A stretch of 64,000 nt of DNA, taken from the NCBI RefSeq assembly GCF_021245985.1, contig NZ_JAJQXA010000005.1, forward strand, positions 1-64,000, given 5' to 3'. The notes below the pieces were generated by a model that did not search any database, was not told the origin of the DNA, and saw only the letters and a list, made by a program, of their open reading frames with translations. The first letter of the stretch is position 1, and each line of letters opens with the position of its first letter. Shown here piece after piece: positions 8,947-17,882 of the stretch. Position numbers and translations under genes: made by a program. The DNA comes from Flavobacterium soyae. GTDB lineage: Bacteria; Bacteroidota; Bacteroidia; Flavobacteriales; Flavobacteriaceae.

Positions 8947-10197
8947 ATGAATATAACTACTCCAAATCCTGTTTCAAAAGCTAACAAAGGCCTTTTTCAA
9001 ACTATAACTACCAACCTGACATTTTGGGTTTTAATAGCCATTATTGCCGGTGTTTTACTCGGACATTTTTCGCCGGATAATGGTGTGAAAATGAAAATTG
9101 TAGGCGAAAGGTTTGTCGATATTATCAAACTATTTATTGGCCCGATTATATTTTTGACCATTGTTTTAGGCATTTCCGGAATGGGAAATCTAAAAAAAGT
9201 CGGACGAATTGGCGTTAAAGCTTTAGGATATTTTGAAGTAGTTTCAACCGTTGCATTAGCAATTGGTGTTGCAGTTGCTTATTTATTTCAGCCCGGAAAA
9301 ATTGATAAGTCGGGACTGGCTCTTGGCGACGCAAGCCAATATACAAATGGAAGCGCAAAGGATTTTTCATGGATTCAGTTTTTCTTTTCCAATTTTACGC
9401 TGCAGGTTTTACTGGCGGCAATTGTCTGCGGAATTGCCTTGAATTTTTATCAAAAAAGAGAACAGACCATTTTAATTTTAGAACGAATTTCAAACGTGGT
9501 TTTCCTCGGTTTAAAATATGTCATGTACCTCGCTCCAATTGGTGCTTTTGGCGGAATGGCTTATACGATTGGAAAATTCGGATTAGCAACTTTGATTCCG
9601 CTTGGAAAATTAATGCTTTGTGTTTATCTCACCATGGCATTGTTTGTTTTCCTAATTTTAGGAACAATTCTACGCTATTATAAAATAAGTATACTTTCGA
9701 TTTTAAAATATATAAAAGAAGAACTTTTACTGGTTTTAGGAACTTCATCTTCAGAAGCCGCTCTGCCAAGTATTATGATTAAACTCGAAAGAATGGGCTG
9801 CAGTAAATCGGTTGTGGGATTGGTAATTCCAACAGGATATTCCTTTAATCTCGACGGAACTTCGATTTACTTGTCGATGTCGGTAATATTTTTGGCGCAG
9901 TTGTATGATGTGCATTTGAGTTTCTTCGAAATCCTGACCGTTATTGGTATTTTGATGATTACGTCAAAAGGCGCGGCAGGCGTAACCGGAAGCGGATTTA
10001 TTGTTTTAGCATCAACTTTAACAGCGCTGCATAAAATTCCTGTAGAAGGTTTGGCTTTTTTATTAGGAGTTGATAAATTTATGAGCGAAGCGAGAGCCAT
10101 TACAAACTTAATTGGAAATACTGTCGCAACGATTATAATTTCGAAAACAGAACACGATTTTACAGAGCTTGATTTGAATCCTGTTTTGGAGGAATAA
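8947..10197 (+). CDS. dctA: Dicarboxylate/amino acid:cation symporter, DctA-like
   Basis: A 416-residue inner-membrane transporter of the SDF (glutamate transporter homologue) family. The first hairpin-loop segment contains GTSSSEAALP, then VIPTGYSFNLDGTSIYLSM, the second hairpin loop SSKGAAGVTGSGFIVLAST (here TSKGAAGVTGSG), and FMSEARAITNLIGN in the last helix. These sequences are closest in my memory to C4-dicarboxylate symporters such as DctA, taking up succinate, fumarate or malate with protons or sodium. A glutamate/aspartate substrate is not excluded. ATG at 8947 was preferred over the TTG one codon earlier. It follows rnpB by 38 bases but surely has its own signals. Confidence 0.88.
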   Translation: MNITTPNPVSKANKGLFQTITTNLTFWVLIAIIAGVLLGHFSPDNGVKMKIVGERFVDIIKLFIGPIIFLTIVLGISGMGNLKKVGRIGVKALGYFEVVSTVALAIGVAVAYLFQPGKIDKSGLALGDASQYTNGSAKDFSWIQFFFSNFTLQVLLAAIVCGIALNFYQKREQTILILERISNVVFLGLKYVMYLAPIGAFGGMAYTIGKFGLATLIPLGKLMLCVYLTMALFVFLILGTILRYYKISILSILKYIKEELLLVLGTSSSEAALPSIMIKLERMGCSKSVVGLVIPTGYSFNLDGTSIYLSMSVIFLAQLYDVHLSFFEILTVIGILMITSKGAAGVTGSGFIVLASTLTALHKIPVEGLAFLLGVDKFMSEARAITNLIGNTVATIIISKTEHDFTELDLNPVLEE

Positions 10198-10204
10198 TTT
10201 GTTT

Positions 10205-10295
10205 AGCCACTAAGACACAAAGACACTAAGTTTTTGTTTTTCTTTTTGAGCTTCGCGAGATTAAAAAATACTTTGTGACTTAGCGCCTTTGCGGC
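10205..10295. repeat. Imperfect palindromic repeat between dctA and the next gene
   Basis: GCCACTAAGACACAAAG at 10205 onward pairs imperfectly with CTTTGTGACTTAGCGCC ending near 10295 (about 18 of 25 positions). It belongs to the set of unrelated-looking palindromes that occupy gaps across this window. Confidence 0.65.
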
Positions 10296-10324
10296 ATTAA
10301 TTCATGGCATTAAATTGAAATTTT

Positions 10325-11242
10325 ATGAAAAGAATTGGAATTTTAGGACTTGGAGGCGTTGGAGGTTATTTCGGCGGACTTTTGGCGAAAGCCTATCAAA
10401 AATCTGATGATGTTGAAATCATTTTTATCGCACGCGGCGAAACTCAAAAAGCGATTGCCGAAAACGGATTAAAGATTGTAACCGATGATTCTGAAACGAT
10501 TGTTCGTCCGAATTTAGTTTCGAATAATCCGTCAGAAATTGGTGTATTGGATTATTTAATATGCGCAACAAAAACATATGATATTGAAGAAAGTTTTACT
10601 TCTTTAAAAAACTGCATTAAAAAAGAAACCATAGTTCTTCCGTTATACAATGGAGTTGATGCGCAGGAAAGAATTAAAAAAATAGTGCCCGATAATGAAG
10701 TTTTACTAGGCTGTGTTTATATTGTTTCGATGATTTTTTCGCCTGGAACCATTCGTAGGATCGGGTTTTATGAAAAAATGTTTTTTGGATCTAAAACAAC
10801 TCCATTTTCAAAATTAGAAGAATTACTTCATATTCTGCAAAAAGCAAAAATAGAAAGCTATTTAGTTGAAAATATTGAAGAAACCGTTTGGGAAAAATTC
10901 ATTTTTATTTCAGCTTTAGCATCAGCAACTTCGTATTTAAACCAAAATATTGGTGAAATTTTAAGCAATTCAGAATCGAAAGTAACCTATATCGAATTAC
11001 TTCATGAAATTGAAGATGTGGCGCAGGCAAAAGGCCTAAAATTACCGCATGATATTGTAGCGCAGACTATTCAAAAATTAGAAAAATCGCCAAAAGAAGC
11101 TACTTCATCTATGCACAGAGATTTACTGGCAGGAAAAAATACCGAAGCCATTTCGCTTACACAATACGTTGTGAGCGAAGGAAAAAAATACGGCGTAAAA
11201 ACTCCTCTTTACGAAAAGATTGCCGCCGTTTTGGTTAAATGA
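10325..11242 (+). CDS. panE: 2-dehydropantoate 2-reductase (ketopantoate reductase)
   Basis: A 305-residue cytosolic NADPH-dependent reductase converting 2-dehydropantoate to pantoate for coenzyme A synthesis. The N-terminal Rossmann motif GILGLGGVGGYFGG (residues 4-17) binds the nucleotide. The C-terminal ApbA domain includes the segment ETVWEKFIFISALAS, whose Lys is at the place of the catalytic Lys, and MHRDLLAGKNTE, a typical late motif. The family includes related reductases of other substrates, so the exact substrate is an assignment by family. It stands alone. Confidence 0.85.
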   Translation: MKRIGILGLGGVGGYFGGLLAKAYQKSDDVEIIFIARGETQKAIAENGLKIVTDDSETIVRPNLVSNNPSEIGVLDYLICATKTYDIEESFTSLKNCIKKETIVLPLYNGVDAQERIKKIVPDNEVLLGCVYIVSMIFSPGTIRRIGFYEKMFFGSKTTPFSKLEELLHILQKAKIESYLVENIEETVWEKFIFISALASATSYLNQNIGEILSNSESKVTYIELLHEIEDVAQAKGLKLPHDIVAQTIQKLEKSPKEATSSMHRDLLAGKNTEAISLTQYVVSEGKKYGVKTPLYEKIAAVLVK

Positions 11243-11252
11243 TTTTCTTTTA

Positions 11253-11305
11253 AACACATAGAAGCATAGTTTTTTTAGTTTTATTAAACTATGTTTCTAT
11301 GTGTT
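11253..11305. terminator. Bidirectional terminator hairpin
   Basis: AACACATAGAAGCATAGTTT at 11253-11272 pairs almost perfectly with the sequence ending at 11305, followed by A-rich and preceded by T-rich tracts. It sits between the convergent panE and the small membrane protein gene. Confidence 0.75.
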
Positions 11306-11313
11306 AAAAAAAA

Positions 11314-11508
11314 TTAGGATTCGTCCTTTGTTGTACGAACCAGACTGATTCCTGACGTAAAGAAAACAATTCCTAAAATGCCGTAAATAATTACCGATTT
11401 GATATCTCTGGTTTCTGCTGATGCGCCGGCAAAAATGACAGCTGTATATATAAGTCCTACAATCCCGAGGATCGTCAATAACCCTCCGAAAAATCTTTTT
11501 AGGTTCAT
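11314..11508 (-). CDS. Small two-helix membrane protein
   Basis: A 64-residue protein with two hydrophobic helices (about residues 7-27 and 40-57) and short charged ends. I do not recognise a function; such proteins are widespread in Flavobacteriia. It lies downstream of the response regulator on the same strand but is separated by about 90 bases, and its own ATG at 11508 is clear. Confidence 0.65.
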   Translation of the reverse strand: MNLKRFFGGLLTILGIVGLIYTAVIFAGASAETRDIKSVIIYGILGIVFFTSGISLVRTTKDES

Positions 11509-11602
11509 GATTTTTAGATTTTTAAGTTATTAACAAATATAGGATTTTAATCGTTATATGTTGTTACACAATTGTTTAGCTAATTTTATATGATTTGCAG
11601 GA

Positions 11603-12289
11603 TTACTTTTGAATTTTAAATTCCAAACCAATATTTCGAACACTTTCAATACTTATGTTTGGATCTGAATTAAAATATTTCCTTAGCCTGCTGATAAAAA
11701 CATCCATGCTTCTTCCTGAAAAATAATCGTCTTTTTTCCAGACAGACATTAAAATTTCATCTCTCTTTAATAACTGATTATGATTGAGATATAAATATTC
11801 AATAAGAGCCGCTTCTTTCTCTGTAAGCTGCTGCACATGATTTTTATTATTGAGCGTTAAACGTTCGTTATCAAAAATATACGAACCAATTTCAATTATA
11901 TTATTTCCGTCCAGACTTCTCTTTTGCTCGATTCTTTTCAATATATTCTGCAGGCGCAGCACCAGTTCATCGACCTCAAAAGGTTTCACGATATAATCGT
12001 CTGCACCTAGTTTTAATCCAATAATTTTGTCTTCTTTTAACTTTTTTGCCGTTAAAAAAATAAAGGGAGTTTCGGGATTGATTGTAATTATTTTTTCGGC
12101 CAGTGAAAACCCGTCTAATTTGGGCATCATTACATCAAAAACACAAATATCAAAAGTCTGGTTTTTAAAATAGTCTAAAGCTATTTCGCCGTTTTCTGCC
12201 CAGATTACTTCAAATTGATGAAGTTCTAAATATTGTTTTAAAATTGCTGCAAAATCATGATCGTCTTCAGCTAAAAGTAATTTTTTCAA
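11603..12289 (-). CDS. OmpR/PhoB-family response regulator
   Basis: A 228-residue transcription regulator. The receiver domain (1-118) has the acidic pair ED at 8-9, the phospho-acceptor D52 in CVFDVMMPKLDG, T80 and K102 in DDYIVKPF. The C-terminal winged helix (about 130-226) has the usual ...LTEKEAALIEYL...RDEILMSVW...SRSMDVFISRLRKYF pattern, here with GRSMDVFI. It is encoded ten bases after the histidine kinase, so the two form a pair. Confidence 0.92.
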   Translation of the reverse strand: MKKLLLAEDDHDFAAILKQYLELHQFEVIWAENGEIALDYFKNQTFDICVFDVMMPKLDGFSLAEKIITINPETPFIFLTAKKLKEDKIIGLKLGADDYIVKPFEVDELVLRLQNILKRIEQKRSLDGNNIIEIGSYIFDNERLTLNNKNHVQQLTEKEAALIEYLYLNHNQLLKRDEILMSVWKKDDYFSGRSMDVFISRLRKYFNSDPNISIESVRNIGLEFKIQK

Positions 12290-12299
12290 AATATGGTAA

Positions 12300-13658
12300 T
12301 TAAACTTTTAATAAAATAGTAAACTGAGTTCCTTTTCCTAAATCACTAATCACATTAACAGAACCCTGATGTGCTTTTACGATTTGATCCACATAATACA
12401 ATCCTAAACCTAAACCTTTTGTGTTGTGCAGATTTCCTTGTTCAACACGATAAAATTTCTCAAAAAGCAGCGATTGATTATTTTTAGAAATTCCAATCCC
12501 GTTATCTTCAATACTAATCGAAAATTGATTTTCAACTTGTTTCGTTTTTACAATAATCGTGTTCGAACCGTATTTTACAGCATTTTCCAAAACATTTAAA
12601 AGAGCCGTTGTTAAATGAAATTTATCCAGAATCAAATTCGTTTTTTGAGTCTGAAAATCAGTTTTAATATCAATTTTAGGATACGTGATTTTAAAATCAT
12701 TTACAATAGAAAGCAGGAAATCTTCTGTTTCAATTTTTTCTTTTTGCAGTTCGATTTCATTTTCTGCCAATGAATTTGCCATAACCTGATCGATTAAACT
12801 TTGAAGACGATTGTTTTGACGAGAAATTGTATTGATAATAGCATTGAAATTTTCATCGTTTTCACGAATGTTTTTCTGCTCCAGAATTTTGGTCGAAATC
12901 CCTAAAGTTGCCAAAGGCGTTTTAAGCTCGTGTGTAATATTATTGATAAAATCGGTTTTTACATCGCTTACTTTTTTCTGTTTTATTAAAGCTTTAAGTG
13001 CAATTACAAAAAGCGTTATAAGCGTGAGAATCGAGAATAAAGACAAAACCAGAATAAAAGCCATTCGCCTTAAAATAATCATTTCCCAGTCGATAACCGA
13101 AACGTACATCGAATCTTCCGTCAATAATTGGTATTCCTGATTTTCAAAAGTTCCGTTTGTAGTTCCAACATAATTTCGGACTAAAAAAGCATGATTTAGA
13201 GAAGCCAGATTTCCGTATAATTTGTTTCGAATAAAAGGCTTTTCAGAAAAAATAGTATCGGCTTTTTTGGTGTTTTTGTATAAAATAAATTTGTTGAGAA
13301 CAATTGCAAAATCGATTTTAAAATTAGGTAAATCTCTTTCGAATTTTCGCTGAATTTGTGCTGTCAATGCGCTTCGGTATTCATTTTCTAAAATCCCTTT
13401 TTTAATGTCAGTTTTAGAATTTTTTCCCTGAATGTATTTCTCGGATAAATTAGTATAAAGTGCTTCTTTTCTGGAAACTAAAACCGAATCAATGTCACTG
13501 TAATTATTAGAAATCTGAGCAATTTCATTTTTAATCTGCGTATGAAACTGCGCCACTTTATAATCGTAAGTGGTTTTTACCAAATAGCATTGCACAGTCG
13601 ATAAAACGATCAGCGCGACAACCGAAAATGCTATTAATAAATTGATTCTTTGTTTCAT
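12300..13658 (-). CDS. Sensor histidine kinase
   Basis: A 452-residue membrane kinase: helix one at about residues 6-25, an extracytoplasmic sensor region to about 195, helix two at about 197-220, then the dimerisation domain with phospho-acceptor H243 in NITHELKTPLA. The ATPase domain has the N box NVLENAVKYG, the G1 box EDNGIGIS and the G2 box TKGLGLGLYYV. The sensor region resembles no domain I know. Together with the regulator behind it, it probably controls a surface function; the divergent neighbour encodes an outer-membrane barrel protein, a likely target. Confidence 0.92.
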   Translation of the reverse strand: MKQRINLLIAFSVVALIVLSTVQCYLVKTTYDYKVAQFHTQIKNEIAQISNNYSDIDSVLVSRKEALYTNLSEKYIQGKNSKTDIKKGILENEYRSALTAQIQRKFERDLPNFKIDFAIVLNKFILYKNTKKADTIFSEKPFIRNKLYGNLASLNHAFLVRNYVGTTNGTFENQEYQLLTEDSMYVSVIDWEMIILRRMAFILVLSLFSILTLITLFVIALKALIKQKKVSDVKTDFINNITHELKTPLATLGISTKILEQKNIRENDENFNAIINTISRQNNRLQSLIDQVMANSLAENEIELQKEKIETEDFLLSIVNDFKITYPKIDIKTDFQTQKTNLILDKFHLTTALLNVLENAVKYGSNTIIVKTKQVENQFSISIEDNGIGISKNNQSLLFEKFYRVEQGNLHNTKGLGLGLYYVDQIVKAHQGSVNVISDLGKGTQFTILLKV

Positions 13659-13672
13659 TTTGTTTTTTTGCT

Positions 13673-13772
13673 CGCGGATGACACGGATTAAACGGGTTTA
13701 CACAGATTATATTTAAACTAAATCTTAAAAAATAAACCAGCGTAAACCCGTTTAATTCGTAAAATCTGCGGC
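13673..13772. repeat. Palindromic repeat upstream of the histidine kinase
   Basis: Sequence around ACGGATTAAACGGGTTTAC (13684-13702) pairs with GTAAACCCGTTTAATTCGT (13742-13760). It lies between the divergent kinase and outer-membrane genes. Confidence 0.7.
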
Positions 13773-13904
13773 CCATTTTCTCCACCCAAAAATAATGCTT
13801 TTATGGAACAAAAATGACGTTAACTCCGCATTAACCTTCAATTAACCTACGCAGCCCTTTTTTAGAAGCATTTTTGCATCATTACAAAAAAAAAACTTTT
13901 AAAA

Positions 13905-16022
13905 ATGAATCGTTATCTGTCCTTAAAACTTCTTCTTGCGTTTTTACTTTTTTGTCTTTCATTTGCCGCAAAGGCACAAAATGAAACGCCAAAAGATTCC
14001 ATTTCAAATGGACAATTAAAAGAAGTTGTTATCACTCAAAACAAAAAAACGTTTACCAATACAAACGGAAACATTAAAGTTGATGTTACAAGTTCTGTTT
14101 ACAATTCAATTCCAAATACAGTTGATTTACTGGCAAAACTGCCAACCGTTCAGGTAAGTTCAGATAAAGAAAATATTACTGTTGTTGGCAAAGGAAATCC
14201 GTTGATTTATATTGACAATCAAAAAGTGGGAATAAACGATTTAAATGCTTTGGCTCCCGCCGATATTAAAACGATAGAAATCATTCAGAATCCGTCTGCA
14301 AAATATGAAGCCGAAGGTCGTTCGGTAATTTTGATTACTCGAAAATTCAGTAAAAAAGATAGTTTTAGAACTGAGATTTCTGAAGTGGCTTCCTTCAAGA
14401 AAAACTATAATAATTATCTGGGATTGAATACGAGTTTCAAGAAAAACAAATTCGAATGGAAAGCTAATTTCAATTATAATAGACTCAATCCGTGGGAAAG
14501 TCATAGCATTGATTATCAAATTCAAAATGCAGGCATTGCATCTAAGTATGATGTTATGGCCGAAACAAAACGTAAACAATATGTTTTTGGAGGCGGTTTA
14601 TTTTACAAAATAAATGACGACGATTATTTTTCGTTTAATGTTAGTTCCAGACTTCGATCAGACACTTTTCCTATAAATACTTTTACGTATAATAAAAATC
14701 AAAACATTGAAAACAACGTTCTAACCTGGAGCGATAATTCGAGTAAAAAGAATTTTGTAAACTCATTTCTGAATTATTCAAAAAAGATAAAAGCAATTAA
14801 TACGCAGCTTTTTGCAGGTTTTCAATATTCGAATTTTCAACAGAATTTAGTAACGATGGTCGAAAATAATTATAATGATACTGAATTTGCTTTGTCTCAA
14901 AACCGAAACCAAAAATTTAATGTTGATGTTTTTTCGGGAAGAATTGATTTAGAAAAAAAGTTTAAAAACGAAATGAATCTGGAATACGGCGGACTTTATT
15001 CTGCAGCAAAATCCAAATCAAATACTAATATTTTTGATTTCGAAGAAAATGAAAATACGGCTTTAGATTATGATTTTAAAGAAGAGAATTCAGCGGCTTA
15101 TACACAGCTTTCGGGAAAAATTAAAAAGATCAGTTTTTCTGCCGGACTTAGAGTTGAAAATACCAATGTAAGCGGAAAATATAGAACAGATGCTTCGGCT
15201 TTGATCGATAAAAATTACACGAATCTTTTCCCGAAAGTGCAGCTTTCTATGGCAATAGACAGCACAAAAAACATTAGTTTAAATTATGCCAAAAGCATTT
15301 CGCGTCCCAATTATTCATCGTTAAGTAATATTGCGACTTATATAAATCCGTATTTTATATACGCCAGTAATATCAATTTGGGACCAACATTTAATAATGA
15401 AATTTCGTCGACTTTTCAATACAATGATAAATCAGTAAAAGTGAGTTATTGGCAAAATAAAAATCCGGTTTATAATAGTTTTCTTTATGATAAAGAAAAA
15501 AATATAATGACTTTTAAAGATATAAATTTTGATAAAGAAGCGGGTTTAAGTCTTGATTTTGAACTGCCTTTTACCTATAAAATTTGGACAACAACCAATT
15601 CGCTGGTTTTTATTCTCGAAAAAACAGAAGATCCTTCGGCTGAATTTTTAGATTCAAAACCGTATTTATATTATTATTCCAACAACGAATTTAAGCTTCC
15701 AAAGGAATATACTTTCGTTTTAAGTTTTTGGGGATTAACAGAACAAAAGAAAGGTGTTTTTGAAAGAAATCCCAGATTTGTTGTAGATATGGCGCTTTCT
15801 AAAACATTCTTAAAAAAATGGAACTGTACTTTGATCTGTAATAATGTTTTTAAAAATGTAATTGAAACAGAAGAATTCACCATTAATGATACCAGTTCAA
15901 AAGCAAGATATGTAGTTGATGCTCATGAAATTTCAATCTCGGTTAAATATTCTTTTGGGAAAGTAAAAGAAACTGAATTCAAGGAAACGAATGTGAATGA
16001 AAACGAAAGTAGAATTCGATAA
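13905..16022 (+). CDS. Outer-membrane beta-barrel / TonB-dependent receptor-like protein
   Basis: A 705-residue protein with a signal peptide (residues 1-24, ending AKAQ), a plug-like N-terminal part with LKEVVITQ near 38 and the segment LPTVQVSSDKENITVVGKGNPLIYIDNQKV. A long region of alternating aromatic and polar residues follows, typical of an outer-membrane barrel (OMP_b-brl_3 type). The usual carboxypeptidase-like N-terminal domain and an evident TonB box are missing. The final residues are charged rather than ending in an aromatic. It lies divergent from a two-component pair with 246 bases between. Substrate unknown. Confidence 0.82.
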   Translation: MNRYLSLKLLLAFLLFCLSFAAKAQNETPKDSISNGQLKEVVITQNKKTFTNTNGNIKVDVTSSVYNSIPNTVDLLAKLPTVQVSSDKENITVVGKGNPLIYIDNQKVGINDLNALAPADIKTIEIIQNPSAKYEAEGRSVILITRKFSKKDSFRTEISEVASFKKNYNNYLGLNTSFKKNKFEWKANFNYNRLNPWESHSIDYQIQNAGIASKYDVMAETKRKQYVFGGGLFYKINDDDYFSFNVSSRLRSDTFPINTFTYNKNQNIENNVLTWSDNSSKKNFVNSFLNYSKKIKAINTQLFAGFQYSNFQQNLVTMVENNYNDTEFALSQNRNQKFNVDVFSGRIDLEKKFKNEMNLEYGGLYSAAKSKSNTNIFDFEENENTALDYDFKEENSAAYTQLSGKIKKISFSAGLRVENTNVSGKYRTDASALIDKNYTNLFPKVQLSMAIDSTKNISLNYAKSISRPNYSSLSNIATYINPYFIYASNINLGPTFNNEISSTFQYNDKSVKVSYWQNKNPVYNSFLYDKEKNIMTFKDINFDKEAGLSLDFELPFTYKIWTTTNSLVFILEKTEDPSAEFLDSKPYLYYYSNNEFKLPKEYTFVLSFWGLTEQKKGVFERNPRFVVDMALSKTFLKKWNCTLICNNVFKNVIETEEFTINDTSSKARYVVDAHEISISVKYSFGKVKETEFKETNVNENESRIR

Positions 16023-16034
16023 AATGAAAAATTC

Positions 16035-16093
16035 CAAAATTTAAAATCCCAAATTCCAATTGAAGTTTGGAATTTGGGATTTTAAAAATTTGA
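16035..16093. terminator. Palindrome between convergent genes, probable bidirectional terminator
   Basis: About 25 bases at 16035-16060 pair with 16068-16093 (inner part CCCAAATTCCAA with TTGGAATTTGGG). It lies between the barrel gene and rsmD. Confidence 0.75.
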
Positions 16094-16106
16094 AAATTGA
16101 TATAAA

Positions 16107-16712
16107 TTATCCTTCGTCTTCTTCAACAATTTTTAAAGGAGATTCACCCGGAAGTTCTTCATCATCATCTGTAGAATTCAATTCGAAGAAACTGAAAAAC
16201 GAACCGCCGTAACTTTTCTGAAATGAAAAATTACTTAAATGATCCATTTTAGTATATTTTGAATGTTCAATAATCATCATTCCATCTTCTGAAAGTAATT
16301 CTTTTTCAAAAACAGTAAGAACAATTTTCTCAAAAGCGGTTTGATCTAATCCGTAAGGTGGATCGGCAAAAATAATATCATACGAAGTTTTGCAGTTTTC
16401 CAGAAACTTATAAACGTCACTTTTAGTGGCTGCAATGTCAAAATCGTATTCTGATGAAACTTGTTTGATGAATTTAACGCATCCAAAATCACCGTCGATT
16501 GAGGTAATTGGTGCGCTTCCGCGTGAAGCGAATTCATAACTGATATTGCCGGTTCCCGAAAATAAATCTAAAACCTTTAAGCCGTCAAAACTAAAATGAT
16601 TATTCAAAACATTAAACAATGCTTCTTTACTCATATCAGTCGTAGGTCTTACAGGAAGGTTTTTTGGTGGGAATATCCTACGCCCTTTGTATTTCCCTGA
16701 AATGATTCTCAT
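16107..16712 (-). CDS. rsmD: 16S rRNA (guanine-966-N2)-methyltransferase
   Basis: A 201-residue SAM-dependent methyltransferase that modifies G966 of 16S rRNA. The start MRIISGKYKGRRI and KEALFNVL are RsmD signatures, LDLFSGTGNISYEFASRG near 45-62 is the SAM site, and FADPPYGL near 115 is the catalytic DPPY motif. The last 25 residues form an acidic tail not needed for activity in the family. Its ATG overlaps the upstream gene by four bases, so the two are translationally coupled. Confidence 0.93.
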   Translation of the reverse strand: MRIISGKYKGRRIFPPKNLPVRPTTDMSKEALFNVLNNHFSFDGLKVLDLFSGTGNISYEFASRGSAPITSIDGDFGCVKFIKQVSSEYDFDIAATKSDVYKFLENCKTSYDIIFADPPYGLDQTAFEKIVLTVFEKELLSEDGMMIIEHSKYTKMDHLSNFSFQKSYGGSFFSFFELNSTDDDEELPGESPLKIVEEDEG

Positions 16713-17530
16713 GATTGAAATAAGATATAATGTTTTTGATTCTGAGCTGTTGTATAGTTGTTCTTTTCTTTTAAGGTGCTAACGTCAAGAAAAGAAATAT
16801 TACGAATGTATTTGTAAGCAATGTCGTAAAACGGATCGTTTTGGTGAATTGTTCCAAGTAGTTCCAATTGAAAAATCTCTGGATTTAGATTTAATTGCTC
16901 GGCTGTAAAAAGAATGTAATAAATAAAATCCTCAGGAGTTTGATATTCAAAAGAGTTGAATAACAATAACTTTTGATTTTGTACGACGATAATTTCAAAA
17001 TGCTCAGGGTTAAAATTAACCACCATTTTTTTCTCGTCGTTGTTTTTTGATCCTTCCAAAATTTTCTCGACTAAAATACTGTTTACGTGTTTGTAATCGA
17101 AAGAACCAACGGTATCAATTAAAAAATTATTGATATTGATATACGGAATGTAAACCGAATGCATATCGTAATTTGTGATTTGATCGAAAGTAAAAAAATC
17201 TGTCTCAAACACTTTTGTGGTATACTGCAGATAACTTCCTAAATAATCTTCATCAAATAATGGCGTTGGCACAAAAGTCGAAAGATTGTTATTATGAATG
17301 ACTAAAATGTCGTCGTAAGTTTCTTTTAATTCAGGATAGTTTTTAAATGCTGATGCATATAAATCTTCAATTTTATTTTGTTTTTGAGGAGTATCAAACT
17401 GAACTTCATTAAACGCAGTAATGGTATTATTTAAGGTATCAAAACAACAAAAAGAAAATCCGTTCAGCGAAACCTGAATCGAAAGCTTTTTGTAATTTTT
17501 TGATGTAATATTAGTATTGTGTATTGACAT
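16709..17530 (-). CDS. DUF3822 family protein
   Basis: A conserved protein of unknown function found in Bacteroidota in front of rsmD. I set the start at ATG 17530 (MSIHNTNITSKNYKKLSIQV), because the family begins near this sequence and the 35 codons further upstream form an unlikely hydrophobic start. The product is then 273 residues. The overall layout (two similar halves with strands such as LVIHNNNLSTFVP and MVVNFNPEHFEIIVVQ) resembles an actin-like ATPase fold, which is an inference. It overlaps rsmD by four bases, and their pairing is common in Flavobacteriia. Confidence 0.85.
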   Translation of the reverse strand: MSIHNTNITSKNYKKLSIQVSLNGFSFCCFDTLNNTITAFNEVQFDTPQKQNKIEDLYASAFKNYPELKETYDDILVIHNNNLSTFVPTPLFDEDYLGSYLQYTTKVFETDFFTFDQITNYDMHSVYIPYININNFLIDTVGSFDYKHVNSILVEKILEGSKNNDEKKMVVNFNPEHFEIIVVQNQKLLLFNSFEYQTPEDFIYYILFTAEQLNLNPEIFQLELLGTIHQNDPFYDIAYKYIRNISFLDVSTLKEKNNYTTAQNQKHYILFQS

Positions 17531-17688
17531 AATTGATTTACAATTCGTTACCTGTTTTGTTTCAATAAAGAATTTAGGTGACCACAAACTTACAAATTTA
17601 AAAGCAACTAATATAATTGCAATTTTAAAAAACAATATTACAAGAACGTTAGCGCAGGATTATCGTTTCGTTATTTTTTTCTTTTTCT

Positions 17689-17826
17689 AAACCATATAAG
17701 TTATATAAGTAATTTAAGCTTACTGGATGTTTGTTTTGATTTTTTTAGGCCATATAAGTTATGTGAATTCAAAAAGTTAGAACGCTTAGTGTAAAACTTA
17801 AATTTACTTATATCACTTATATGGTT
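17689..17826. repeat. Three-copy palindromic repeat around ACCATATAAGTTATAT
   Basis: AACCATATAAGTTATATAAG at 17689-17708 is repeated as GGCCATATAAGTTATG near 17748 and inverted as CACTTATATGGTT ending at 17826. The outer arms (about 31 bases each) can form a long imperfect hairpin. It fills the gap between divergent genes. Confidence 0.7.
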
Positions 17827-17882
17827 TTAAATTATTGACTTTGCCATTTAAAAAGACGAACTTTGTGTTTCAAATTTACCTT

